A stretch of DNA of 64,000 nt from Planctomycetaceae bacterium (lineage in GTDB: Bacteria; Planctomycetota; Phycisphaerae; Tepidisphaerales; Tepidisphaeraceae), in the NCBI GenBank assembly GCA_027487775.1, contig JAIYCY010000021.1, positions 62,001 through 126,000 of the forward strand, in the 5' to 3' direction. Positions 17,013-26,383 of the stretch are shown here, piece after piece (the stretch's first letter is position 1; the number at the start of each line of letters is the position of its first letter). The translations under genes were made by a program, and so were the position numbers. The notes under the pieces were generated by a model. It made no database searches. It had not been told where the DNA came from and was given only the letters and a program-made list of their open reading frames with translations.

Positions 17013-20000
17013 TTAGACGGAGGCTTCGACGCGTTTGGATTGTTCGATGTATTGGCGCATGCGCTCCGGGCTGAGGCTTCGCCAGGCGAGGAATTGTTTT
17101 CGGATTTCGGTGAGGAATGTTCGGTTCATGCGATACCAGCTTCCGTCGTCGCCGCTCATGCGTGTGAGGCGGATGGAGACTTCGTAGATGTCGTTGAACT
17201 CTCCGGGGGCGATGCGGAGGGTCATGAGTTGTCGCACGCCGAGGTCGAAGGGTGTGAGCCAGATGGTGGCCAGGAGTTCGCGTGTTCGTTCGTCGTTGCC
17301 GTTGCCAGCGCGGATATCGCCGGCGGCAAATTTTCCGATGCTGCCTTCCTTGTGTCCGTCGAGGTATTCGGCGAGGTAGGCGATAGCGCCTTGTGCGGCG
17401 GTGCGGTTGATGGTGAAGGGAAGGACGGCTTCGATTTGATCGTTGACGGGCAGTGGGACGCGCCAGTTGCGTTCGATGCTGGGGGCGGCGAGTCGACTGG
17501 CCATGCGAGCCGGGACGAGCGCGCTGAGGAGTACGACGAGGAGGATGAGCCCGATGGTCATGAGTGCGCTTCCGCCGGAGTAATCGAGCGTCATGTTTCC
17601 GAGCCAGCCGAGTTGTTGGAAGAGCGTGCCGACGCCTTGTCCGATGATGTATCCGAAGACGGTCCCGATGACGCCATAGGTCATGGCTTCTGCGACGAAG
17701 AGTGCGCCGACGTGGACGGGCGCGAGTCCGAGGGAGGTGTAGATGGAGATTTCGCGTTTTCGTTCTGCGATGGAGCCCATCATGGTGTTAAAGATGATGA
17801 GTCCGCCGATGAGGAGCGGGATGACGACTTTTGCGCCGGTGATTTTGGCGAGGTTGCTGGCGGAGATCATTTGCACGCCGTCTTCGAGGCCTGCGTACTG
17901 GACCATGGTGAGTCGTTGTGCGATTTCCTTGGCGAGTGTTTCGGCGGATTTGAAGTCGGGTACGCGGCTGGTGACGGTTGCGAGTCTTCCGCTCTGGAGT
18001 CGCTTGGAGAGTTCGGCATGGATGATCGCGACATCAGCGCTGCTGAGGTGGAGGTAGGAGGTGTTGATTTCGGCTGCGCCTGAATCGGCATCGAGAGCGA
18101 GTTGTTCGGCATTGGCATCGGCGAGTCGTCTGCCGGAGGCGTCGAGTTGTCCGGTTTCGTAGCGTAGAGGTGTGATGGATTCGCCGGAGAGGCTGGTGAC
18201 GCGGCGATCGAAATCCGACGGATCGTACACGCCGATGACTTCGAGTCGGCGGCCTGCGAGTCGGACGAAATCGCCGACGCGGACGGCGAGTTGTTCGGCG
18301 GCGGGTTGTGGGAGGAAGATGGCGTCGGTTCGTCCTGATTCGAGTTTGAGAAGCGCCTCGCGTCCAAGCACATCGTCGGCGGCGGAGACTTCGGATTCTC
18401 CGGCGCCCAGGCCCAGGAGCCCGGTCATGGCGACGGTTCGGAGTCGTCCGTTGGCATCGAACGCATCGGGTGAGTCTGCGCGATCGGGCACGATGATGTG
18501 TCGTTCGTCGGGTTCCCAGGCGCTGACGTTCCACCAGCGTTCGACAAATTGATGCTGTGGGAAGGCTGCGCGCAGCTCTGGGGCGAGTTCGAGCGGGATG
18601 GGGCGATAGCCGAGCTGCCGCAGCAGCACGCCCGGATGTGCGCTGGAGACGCCCGTGGGCAAGCGCGTGACATCGCGATAGCTGGTGGCGCTGGCGAAGA
18701 CGAGAACCGCGAACGTGATGAGGACGATGGTGGTGGCGGTGAGTGTAGTGCGAATCTTTCGCTTGCGCATGTTGGCGATGCCGAGCATGATCGCCTGGGT
18801 GAGGACGCTGGAGCGTGCGAAGTTTGGGCTTTCCGCCCCGCCGCGACCCGAGCGGATTTTCTTCAATTCGGTGTCGAACTTTTGGTAGACGACGCTGATG
18901 ACGACGAGCGACATCAGGATGATCGCGAATGCGAGGATGATGATGAGCGGGCTGGAGCTGATCTTGAAGGCGGGGTGAAACGCCCATAGTGCGATCGTCA
19001 TGACGGTGAAGATCGCGCCGATGCCGGTGAGTTGGCGATAGACGCTGGGGCTGGCGACGAGGAGTCGTTCCATACAGACGCTGAACGGGACGGCCAGCAG
19101 GAGCAGTAGGATCGCAGCGCGGACGACGTCGTTGCTCATGTCCTTTGAGGCTTTGTAGACCAGCGTCTCAAAGCTCCAGGCTGCGTTCGCCTGACTGATG
19201 GCCGCTGCGCCGTCGTTGGATTCTCTTGCGCGTTGCGCGGAGGCGAGGCGTTCGCCTGCATCGGTATGAATGGAATCGATCAGCGCGCTGCTGACGCCTG
19301 CGGATCTGTAGTCGGACAATCGTTTTTCATCGATCCGTAGGAAGTCGCGTGCGGTTGCGAGAGGAACGGGATCGAGCTTTTTCAGTTCATCGACGGTGAA
19401 CCCGCGACCCAGTCGTTTGGCCGCCACCCACTCGGCGTCGCTCAGGTCTTGCGGCTTGGGCGAGCTGGCATCGGGCATGTTGATGAGCATGAGGCGATTG
19501 CCCACCTGGCCGTATCGGAAGAGCAGATGATATCGTCCATCGCTCTCGACGAATCCTGCCATCATGCGATCGGTGGCGAGGATATTGAATCGCTGGGGGA
19601 CGGCATTTCGTCGGGCATCGAGCAGCTGTACATCGCCGAGCGCCTGGAGGTAGCGCGGGTCGTACATTCCGACGAGTCCGATCTCGGTGCATTCAAAGGG
19701 CACATTGCGCAGAGGATTGATGCTGCTGGATCGCAGGAGGACAAAGGGCGTGATCTCGGCGGACTGTTTGCCCATGTCGCTGACGGCTGTGATGCGACCG
19801 GAACCTTCCTCAACGCGATAGACCTGCACGAACAACTGGTGCATGTTGTCGGGCTGTGAGGCCATTCCCTCGAATCGGTATCGACCGAGCGCGTCAGTGG
19901 GTGCGACTTCGAGACGGCGCACACCGAGCGCCGGTGCGTGAAAGTGCAACGCCGGAGGGATGCGCTGGTTTGCAGCGGGGATGGCGCTTGCGATAAAGCC

Positions 20001-22004
20001 CGGCCTTGGCAGATCGGGGACCGGTTTACCCAGTGCCGCGCTGACCACCTGACCCTCAAAGCCGTTCCGCGCCCGGCGCAATTCAACGTTGGTTGCAAAC
20101 GCACTGTCTCGCAGTGCACGCTCGAAGAATGACTCCAAGCCCTCAAACTGCCTGATGATGGCAGGCCAGTCCAAGCGATCCAGTCGATCGGCTGGGGTTT
20201 CGCGTCGCACACGCGCATCATCCAGCGTAGCAAAGGTGAGTGCGGGTATGCCCCATTGGCTGGCCATTTCGGAAGGCAGCGCGAGATTGGGGATAAAGCT
20301 GCCCCACGTGGTGCTGGTGATGAGTGTGGAGGGATCGATGAGTTGTGAGAGCGGCCCGAACCAGGCGCTGTTGGCGTCGCCGGTCTCAATCCCGCGGCGT
20401 AGCCGACTGAAATAGTCGACGAAATCGCGTACATCACGTCGTGCGTTGACGCGGAGATATGCCCCCTGGGTCATCGGACCGATTCGCAGTCCGCCGTCGG
20501 AGATGTCGATCGCGAGGATGGCATCGATTGCCCGGCCGCGTGATTCTCGCACGGGCGGACTCATCGGCGTGCCCGCCGCCGTCGCGAGCCACTCGTAAAG
20601 CCCGACGCGTGTTTCGAGCTGTGTGATTCGAGACTCCAAATCGCGAATCAACCCCCGCCCGTCCGCCGCCTCGATCCGTTCGAGCGCGGCGTTGGCGTAA
20701 GTCCGAGCGATCGCGCGATGCTCTTCCCGAACAAGCTCTGTCGGGTCGCGGACGAGTAGCGCTCGGACCAGCGACAAATCGACCTGCCGCTTTTCGAGCA
20801 TTGCGCGCCTTTGTTCGATGGCATCGCCTGCATCACGTTTAAGTCGTAGTCGAAAGAGTTCATCGCGCTCCAGCGCCTGATCCATTTCGATGATCTGGGT
20901 GATCCGCTTGATCAGGCGTTCATCGCTCTGTGAGGAGAGCAGTTCGGGCGCTGCTTTCATTTCGCGCATTCGGGCCGCGTCGTTGCGTGCCTCGGCGAGT
21001 TCTATTTTGAGATCCGCGATTTGGGTTTGCCATAGGATCGGCGAGTCGCCGAGTGCCATCAGCATTTGTCGCGTGCCGTGATACTGAACCTCGTCACCGC
21101 TCGTAAAGGCGAACAGGATGGGTCGATCGAGTCCCCACGATCGCGCCGACCTTGCGATCGCGAGCAGGCCGGCGGTGTTTACTGCCTGGCTCGCGCCGGG
21201 CGACTTGCCCGGAACGATCCCGCTTGCATCCAGCGGGGCGAGAAACGTCATCGCGCCACGGGGACGGCCACTTGCCGGATCCGCACTCGACGCGGTCGGT
21301 CGAAGCAGTCCGTAAATGTTTCGCACCTCACGCAGTTGCCAGTCCGCCCGCACCATCAGTCGCGCGTCAGCGATCACGCGTTCACGACGAATCCGTTCGA
21401 TGAGCGACGCATCGGACAGATACACCCGCGGCACGTTCATCGGTAGTCGTACATCAAAGGCGCGCAGATCCAGATGCGAAACGCCCTCGTCATGCAACAC
21501 CATGACCGCCCGGGCGCCGAACGAAACGGCTCGCATCCAGCCTCCGCCTGCGTCGTGTTCGACGACCGCGATCGCGCCTTGCAAGTCTGAGGGCCTCAAA
21601 TCCGCATACTCACCGCGTCCGCAGTAGACGAGGCGTCCGGAAATTCCCTCCTCGGGCGTCGCCACCAATCGCACCGACGCCGGCCAGAATGGATAGACCT
21701 CAACGTGGGCTCCGGCGATCGTCAATGAAGCTTCGCGGATCGTCGGAAGCAGAATCGGGTATCGGTGTTCACGAATCTCCATCCCCTCGATCGCGCGCAA
21801 TTCACTTAGAACGATCTCAGCCGAGCGATCCGCGCCCGTTGTTCCCACCGATCTCGTCGACTCACTCGTGATCTCGCGCACGATCCGCTCAAAGTCCGCC
21901 GGCGATCCTTGCACCAGCGCGCAGCAGCACCCCACCATCATGACCAGCGCAGTGATCAAGGCGCGCACCCCGCCGAACTGATTCGTCATGTGTCTCAAAG
22001 CCAT
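17013..22004 (-). CDS. Giant FtsX-type permease fused to a degenerate M28-peptidase-like domain
   Basis: About 1663 residues. Order: signal-type helix (about 11-34), PA-like and M28-peptidase-like region (about 40-330), a coiled-coil and unknown extracytoplasmic region (about 340-930), then membrane helices and an FtsX permease. In the M28-like part the usual A-H-x-D is A-P-L-D (256-259) and PGA-x-D is PGASQ (269-273), so at least two zinc positions are lost; SGDE (302-305) stands where the Glu-Glu pair would be. The C-terminal helices include SIAERKREISIYTSLGLAP, the FtsX turn, and end with LLSALVPARMASRLAA. This suggests an ATP-driven mechanotransmission machine with a binding domain outside, but no ATPase is encoded nearby. 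Starts at 22019, 22004 and 21989 are all possible; 22004 is a compromise. Confidence 0.85.
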   Translation of the reverse strand: MALRHMTNQFGGVRALITALVMMVGCCCALVQGSPADFERIVREITSESTRSVGTTGADRSAEIVLSELRAIEGMEIREHRYPILLPTIREASLTIAGAHVEVYPFWPASVRLVATPEEGISGRLVYCGRGEYADLRPSDLQGAIAVVEHDAGGGWMRAVSFGARAVMVLHDEGVSHLDLRAFDVRLPMNVPRVYLSDASLIERIRRERVIADARLMVRADWQLREVRNIYGLLRPTASSADPASGRPRGAMTFLAPLDASGIVPGKSPGASQAVNTAGLLAIARSARSWGLDRPILFAFTSGDEVQYHGTRQMLMALGDSPILWQTQIADLKIELAEARNDAARMREMKAAPELLSSQSDERLIKRITQIIEMDQALERDELFRLRLKRDAGDAIEQRRAMLEKRQVDLSLVRALLVRDPTELVREEHRAIARTYANAALERIEAADGRGLIRDLESRITQLETRVGLYEWLATAAGTPMSPPVRESRGRAIDAILAIDISDGGLRIGPMTQGAYLRVNARRDVRDFVDYFSRLRRGIETGDANSAWFGPLSQLIDPSTLITSTTWGSFIPNLALPSEMASQWGIPALTFATLDDARVRRETPADRLDRLDWPAIIRQFEGLESFFERALRDSAFATNVELRRARNGFEGQVVSAALGKPVPDLPRPGFIASAIPAANQRIPPALHFHAPALGVRRLEVAPTDALGRYRFEGMASQPDNMHQLFVQVYRVEEGSGRITAVSDMGKQSAEITPFVLLRSSSINPLRNVPFECTEIGLVGMYDPRYLQALGDVQLLDARRNAVPQRFNILATDRMMAGFVESDGRYHLLFRYGQVGNRLMLINMPDASSPKPQDLSDAEWVAAKRLGRGFTVDELKKLDPVPLATARDFLRIDEKRLSDYRSAGVSSALIDSIHTDAGERLASAQRARESNDGAAAISQANAAWSFETLVYKASKDMSNDVVRAAILLLLLAVPFSVCMERLLVASPSVYRQLTGIGAIFTVMTIALWAFHPAFKISSSPLIIILAFAIILMSLVVISVVYQKFDTELKKIRSGRGGAESPNFARSSVLTQAIMLGIANMRKRKIRTTLTATTIVLITFAVLVFASATSYRDVTRLPTGVSSAHPGVLLRQLGYRPIPLELAPELRAAFPQHQFVERWWNVSAWEPDERHIIVPDRADSPDAFDANGRLRTVAMTGLLGLGAGESEVSAADDVLGREALLKLESGRTDAIFLPQPAAEQLAVRVGDFVRLAGRRLEVIGVYDPSDFDRRVTSLSGESITPLRYETGQLDASGRRLADANAEQLALDADSGAAEINTSYLHLSSADVAIIHAELSKRLQSGRLATVTSRVPDFKSAETLAKEIAQRLTMVQYAGLEDGVQMISASNLAKITGAKVVIPLLIGGLIIFNTMMGSIAERKREISIYTSLGLAPVHVGALFVAEAMTYGVIGTVFGYIIGQGVGTLFQQLGWLGNMTLDYSGGSALMTIGLILLVVLLSALVPARMASRLAAPSIERNWRVPLPVNDQIEAVLPFTINRTAAQGAIAYLAEYLDGHKEGSIGKFAAGDIRAGNGNDERTRELLATIWLTPFDLGVRQLMTLRIAPGEFNDIYEVSIRLTRMSGDDGSWYRMNRTFLTEIRKQFLAWRSLSPERMRQYIEQSKRVEASV

Positions 22005-22283
22005 CCGCTTATAGTGCAATCCTCACCCGGCACGCAATAAAGATAACTCTATTCCACGGCCGCGCTTTTATGGTTTTGCGACACCCCAGCGTATGAGCGC
22101 ATCGTGCCGCCTTGCGATTTGTGACGCGACTCATCTGTTTGTGATGCGCGTCAGCCGCCGGTGATTCGACCGTCCACCGACAAGATACATCCCGCGATAT
22201 TCGAGCGAGCCTAAATCGGCAATCGTCGATTGAAGCGGTTCACTACCCTGATTCCACCCTTTGCCGGTAGACTGGTCGATCGC

Positions 22284-23477
22284 ATGACCTTTGTAATGCT
22301 CGGTCTGATCGGCGTTGGGATGTTGCTCGGGTGGACGGGAACCCGTGCGATGCTTTTCCTTGCGCCCAGGATCGGTTTCGTCGACAAGCCCGGCGGGCGG
22401 AAAATCCACGCCCAGCCCAAATCCCTCGGCGGGGGCGTCGGCATCACCGCGGGGCTTCTTGTTCCCCTGCTGGCCGCGCTCGCTCTTACGTGGTCGATCC
22501 CCGATCTGATCGTCCAGACGTTTGGCATCGACCCCGCCCTGCTGGCTGGCGTTCGTGACAACACGCCGCTGGCGCTGACATTCATCGCGAGCGTCCTGAT
22601 CCTTCATCTGATGGGGTTGCGCGACGATGCCCGCGCGATGGGGCCTTACACGAAACTTTTCGTCCAACTTCTCGTCGCGTGCCTGATCGTCATCCCGTTC
22701 CCGGAAGTTCGCATCTTCACCGCACTTGATGGATTGGTCGGCGGGTCCTGGCTTGCCATTCTCCTTTCCGTCCTCTGGATCGTCGCGATCACCAACGCGA
22801 TGAACTTTCTTGACAACATGGACGGCCTGTCCTCCGGCGTAGCTGTCATCTGTGCTACAGCACTTCTTGTCGCCTCTCTCCAGATCCGCGAGCAGTGGTT
22901 CGTTGCGGCCGTCCTGGCTTGTCTCATCGGCTCGACCCTCGGCTTCCTGCGATACAATTTTCCACCCGCGCGGATCTTCATGGGCGACGCCGGGTCACTC
23001 GTCCTCGGATTCGTTCTTGGCGTGATGAGCATCCGCATCACCTTTCTGCCCTCAGGCGCGGAGCTTCATCTGCACTGGTTCGCGCTTTTTGCTCCGCTGA
23101 TTGCCCTGGCGTTGCCGCTTTACGATTTGATCGTTGTTTCGGTCATCCGCATCGCCAATGGCAAGAGCCCATTTCAGGGGGATAAGAATCATTTCAGCCA
23201 TCGCCTGGTGGATCGCGGGATGTCCCGACGGACTGCGGTCCTGTGTCTTTATCTCGTCACCGCATCCACATCGATCGCCGCCGTCGTTTTGCCGGGGGTT
23301 CGCTCGCCGCTGGCAGCGGGGCTCATCGTCGCACAAACGCTTCTTGTTCTGGGCGTGGTCATGCTGCTTGAACAACACCCGATGAAGTCTCGATCCGACG
23401 ATCCCACGGGTCCGATTTCTGAGTCAAACGCCGCACCCGCCACAAAATCCGAAACACAATCTTCGAGTCAGGTCTGA
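22284..23477 (+). CDS. UDP-GlcNAc/undecaprenyl-phosphate GlcNAc-1-P transferase family (WecA/TagO)
   Basis: Membrane enzyme that loads a sugar-1-phosphate on undecaprenyl phosphate, the first lipid-linked step of O-antigen, teichoic acid or similar glycans. About ten transmembrane helices are visible in 397 residues. Family signatures are clear: DKPGGRKIHAQPKSLGGG (cytoplasmic loop after helix 1), NAMNFLDNMDGLSSG with the catalytic Asp pair, the Mg site near FMGDAGSLVLGF and the late PFQGDKNHFSHRL block with its His. ATG 22284 is preferred to a TTG start at 22230, though its ribosome binding site is weak. The O-antigen-ligase-like gene follows 9 nt later, so they form an operon. WecA versus TagO substrate cannot be decided. 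Confidence 0.93.
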   Translation: MTFVMLGLIGVGMLLGWTGTRAMLFLAPRIGFVDKPGGRKIHAQPKSLGGGVGITAGLLVPLLAALALTWSIPDLIVQTFGIDPALLAGVRDNTPLALTFIASVLILHLMGLRDDARAMGPYTKLFVQLLVACLIVIPFPEVRIFTALDGLVGGSWLAILLSVLWIVAITNAMNFLDNMDGLSSGVAVICATALLVASLQIREQWFVAAVLACLIGSTLGFLRYNFPPARIFMGDAGSLVLGFVLGVMSIRITFLPSGAELHLHWFALFAPLIALALPLYDLIVVSVIRIANGKSPFQGDKNHFSHRLVDRGMSRRTAVLCLYLVTASTSIAAVVLPGVRSPLAAGLIVAQTLLVLGVVMLLEQHPMKSRSDDPTGPISESNAAPATKSETQSSSQV

Positions 23478-23486
23478 TTCACCTTC

Positions 23487-25829
23487 ATGATCCACGCCCC
23501 ATATCAAGCTCAGCGCGACGACCTCCGCGATGGCGACGCCGATCCCATCGGCGCTCGGATCCTCACGCGATGCGCCCTGGCGGTGGCGCTGATCCTCGCC
23601 GCGGTTCGTGCCACGATGCTCGAAGGCGCCCGCGAAGCGCCTCTTCAACCGCTCGATCCGGTTCCTCCCGGAGCGGCTTCGACGCTGATCCTCGATCTGC
23701 TCTGCTGTATCCCCGCCGCGCTGGTTCTCATGCGCAGGTTCATCGATTCGAGTTTCAAGCTTCATGGCTCATGGGTTTTCGGCATCTGGTCAATCTTTGC
23801 CTCGCTAGCGCTGCTCAGTTCGGTCTGGTCATCCGACCGTTGGCTGACACTGGTTTCATCGCCACAACTCATGTCGCTCGGCCTGCTCGGATGGGCGGTG
23901 TTCCAGTCGGTTCGCCGCTGGGATCAGGTTCGTGTTGTCGCTGGATGGTGTATCGGGCTTTTGTTGATTTTCGTTGCACAGGGCGTTCTCTGGCGACACA
24001 TGGATTGGCCGACCACCGTTGAGAACTTTGATCGGATGCGTGCCGACTTTTTCATGCAGCGCGGCTGGGAAGCGGGCAGCTACGCCGCCGAGCGGTTCGA
24101 GGCCAAGCTCCGCGCGGGCGAGATCATGGGATTCTCCGCTTCGCCCAACACTTTCGGCGCGGCAGTCGTCATGCTTGCCTTGATCGCGGTGGGCGTCGCG
24201 ATCGAACGGTTCAGACGTCGGGACGAAGGCGGACTGGCGGGCCTTGCGTTGGTCCCGGTGGCCTTCGTCATTTATCTATTGGTGTATGTTCAGAGCAAAG
24301 CCGCATGGTTTGCGATCACGGGCGGGCTCGTGGTGCTGATTGCCGCTGCGTTTCTTGCCCGCTTTCTTGCCGACCGACATCGACTCTTCTTCACGGTCGG
24401 TCTGATCGTCGTGCTGCTCGGAATCACTTCCGTCCTGGGCGTGGGCCTGTCGCGTGACGGGCTGCCCGAGGACAGCCTCAATTTTCGCTGGCGCTACTGG
24501 ACTGGCGCATGGCATGTCTGGTCTTCGGCGCCTATCACGGGCGTTGGTTGGGCGGGCTTTGCGGATCATTACCTCGAACACCGGCTTCCAGTCGCCGCCG
24601 AGGAGATTCGCGATCCGCACAACGCGCTCATCCGGTCCGCGACCGAACTCGGCATGGTCGGTCTGGGCCTGCTTTGTGCCTGGATGCTGCTCCTGGCATG
24701 GCGTCTGACCAAGCCCGCCATGCCGACGGATCTGTCAAGCGATCCTGCACCGTCCGATTCTGGCAGTTCGATCACATCGTCGGGCGAGGGCTCTTTCGAA
24801 TCCAAGTCCTCGCCCATCACACCATTGCTTTGGATCGGCGCGTTGTACATCCCTGCGATCATTTTCGCCTCGATCGATCTGTCGGCGCCGGCGGCTTATG
24901 TTGTGAGTGAGTCGGTCGAACGTGTCTTGTTCGGGCTGCTGATGATGCTCGGGATGGCCGCCACGGTCTTGCGATCGACCAAGCTGATCCGCATTGATGC
25001 CCGTCCGTGTCCGACCATTCTCGCCGCGCTCATTGTGAGCGTTGGCGTCTTTCTTGTGCAATCGCAGATCGACATGGCGCTCTTCGAAACCGGGCCACTC
25101 GCGATTCTGATGGTCATCATCGCGGCAGCGCTGGGCCTCCGCGCGGCCGGCGAATCTGGTCGTGACGAGCCTCTCTCGGTTCCGACGCGCACGACGGGGC
25201 CCGCCACGCGCCGCCTAAGCTCCGGCGTGGTTGCGTTCGCAAGTGTCGGATTGATCGGATGGTTGGCCTATGTGATTCTTCTGGTGATCCCCACCTGGAA
25301 CGAACAGCGTAAAACACACGCCGCCGACCTGCTGGCCGCGAGTCAACGATGGAGCGAGGCTGCTCGTATGTACGAAGAGGCCTACCGAGCCAGTTCTTAT
25401 CCCAACCACGAAATCGCACTCCGGGCCGCGGCAAGTTGGAGCGAAATCCCCGGTCGCTTGCCCGACGCGCTCGCCTGGGCGGAGCGTGCGACGGAGAATC
25501 AGCCTCGATCGATCGCCGGTTGGCTTGCTCGCGCGCGTCTGACGATGCTCAGCACGCGGTCGATTCCACAGGAGGCCATCGATCACTTTGCGCGCGCGAT
25601 CGAGTTGAATCCTCAGGACATTCAGCTTCGTATCGAATTCGCGCAGGTCCTCGAGACCGCAGGTCGATTCGAACTTGCCGCCGGGCAAATTTCCGCCGCG
25701 CTGGATACCAATGAAGCTTACGACCCCACCGAAGCCGAGCGATTGAGCGAAGCCCAACTCTCCGCCCTTCAGCGTCGGCTCGTTTCGCTTCAGCTCAAGG
25801 CCGACTCCTTGCCTCAGGCTCCGAGCTGA
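23487..25829 (+). CDS. O-antigen ligase/polymerase-like membrane protein with C-terminal TPRs
   Basis: A 780-residue protein with about 12 hydrophobic helices and a long extracytoplasmic segment carrying the Wzy/WaaL pattern FRWRYWTGAWHVWSSAPITGVG..F..HYL..RL, then HNALIRSATELGMVGLG (about residues 330-400). In O-antigen ligases the Arg and His of such a loop are needed to transfer undecaprenyl-linked glycan. After about residue 600 come three or four TPR-like units (WSEAARMYEEAYRAS, PDALAWAERATENQP, QEAIDHFARAIELNP), a common tail in planctomycete and verrucomicrobial members. It starts 9 nt after the WecA-like gene. Ligase, polymerase or another bacterial Wzy-fold role remains open. Confidence 0.85.
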   Translation: MIHAPYQAQRDDLRDGDADPIGARILTRCALAVALILAAVRATMLEGAREAPLQPLDPVPPGAASTLILDLLCCIPAALVLMRRFIDSSFKLHGSWVFGIWSIFASLALLSSVWSSDRWLTLVSSPQLMSLGLLGWAVFQSVRRWDQVRVVAGWCIGLLLIFVAQGVLWRHMDWPTTVENFDRMRADFFMQRGWEAGSYAAERFEAKLRAGEIMGFSASPNTFGAAVVMLALIAVGVAIERFRRRDEGGLAGLALVPVAFVIYLLVYVQSKAAWFAITGGLVVLIAAAFLARFLADRHRLFFTVGLIVVLLGITSVLGVGLSRDGLPEDSLNFRWRYWTGAWHVWSSAPITGVGWAGFADHYLEHRLPVAAEEIRDPHNALIRSATELGMVGLGLLCAWMLLLAWRLTKPAMPTDLSSDPAPSDSGSSITSSGEGSFESKSSPITPLLWIGALYIPAIIFASIDLSAPAAYVVSESVERVLFGLLMMLGMAATVLRSTKLIRIDARPCPTILAALIVSVGVFLVQSQIDMALFETGPLAILMVIIAAALGLRAAGESGRDEPLSVPTRTTGPATRRLSSGVVAFASVGLIGWLAYVILLVIPTWNEQRKTHAADLLAASQRWSEAARMYEEAYRASSYPNHEIALRAAASWSEIPGRLPDALAWAERATENQPRSIAGWLARARLTMLSTRSIPQEAIDHFARAIELNPQDIQLRIEFAQVLETAGRFELAAGQISAALDTNEAYDPTEAERLSEAQLSALQRRLVSLQLKADSLPQAPS

Positions 25830-25842
25830 GAGACCAATTCAT

Positions 25843-26274
25843 TCAAGCCGCCGCGCCCGGCGTGATGTATTGCAGCAGCGCTTCGGGCTTGCCCGACAGC
25901 GCGGACTTGAGATCTGCTTCATCCACATGCTGGATGAAACGCGAGCCAATGATGTGCAGATTTCCGGGAACTTGCTGCGATCGGACCACCTGTGCGAGGA
26001 TGCAGATTGGCTGGCGACTGCTGGACGGAAGGCAAATCACCATATGGGTTCCTGCGACCACGCGTGCCGACGACAGGAGCCCGATGCCTGTTTGTGAAAA
26101 GTCGCGAATCCAGAATTGCTGCGGCTTCATCGGTCCGTCGGTCGCGTGAAGAATGACAACCTGAACGCGAGTGCGCAGCGCGACGCGGGGCATGTTGCGT
26201 TTTTCATCACGACGCGTCTTGTCGCCTCTTACAGCACTCAAGACCTCGCGAAATTGTTCGGCTGTTAACTGCAT
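25843..26274 (-). CDS. PilZ-domain protein
   Basis: A 143-residue soluble protein. After an N-terminal helix the PilZ beta-barrel starts near residue 24 with an arginine-rich segment (DEKRNMPRVALRTRVQV) and the second signature FSQTGIGLLS (about 82-91), the D/N-x-S-x-x-G pattern being DFSQTG. These bind cyclic di-GMP in the family; the arginine arrangement KR....R is slightly unlike the canonical RxxxR, so binding should be treated as likely, not certain. It could tie exopolysaccharide or pilus functions of this region to c-di-GMP. It ends 14 nt from the convergent O-antigen-ligase-like gene. Confidence 0.82.
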   Translation of the reverse strand: MQLTAEQFREVLSAVRGDKTRRDEKRNMPRVALRTRVQVVILHATDGPMKPQQFWIRDFSQTGIGLLSSARVVAGTHMVICLPSSSRQPICILAQVVRSQQVPGNLHIIGSRFIQHVDEADLKSALSGKPEALLQYITPGAAA

Positions 26275-26315
26275 GGCAGAATCCCTATTCGGGTCAACCC
26301 ACCCTAGTAACAGAT

Positions 26316-26381
26316 GGGGTACTCCAAAACGATGACTACAGTGAGCGTATCGTCGAGTTTCACTCCAGACTGAAGTACCCC
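26316..26381. repeat. Inverted repeat with a 50-nt loop upstream of the PilZ gene
   Basis: GGGGTACT (26316-26323) and AGTACCCC (26374-26381) are perfect inverted copies in the 109-nt gap between the sugar isomerase end and the PilZ start. The loop is long and no T-run follows, so a rho-independent terminator is unlikely. It could be an operator-type dyad for the PilZ gene. Confidence 0.4.
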
Positions 26382-26383
26382 GT

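Noticed and set aside
12078..22004. Classical macrolide or lipoprotein exporter (MacAB/LolCDE)
   Set aside because: No ATPase or adaptor protein is present and the giant permease has a domain not found in these systems.
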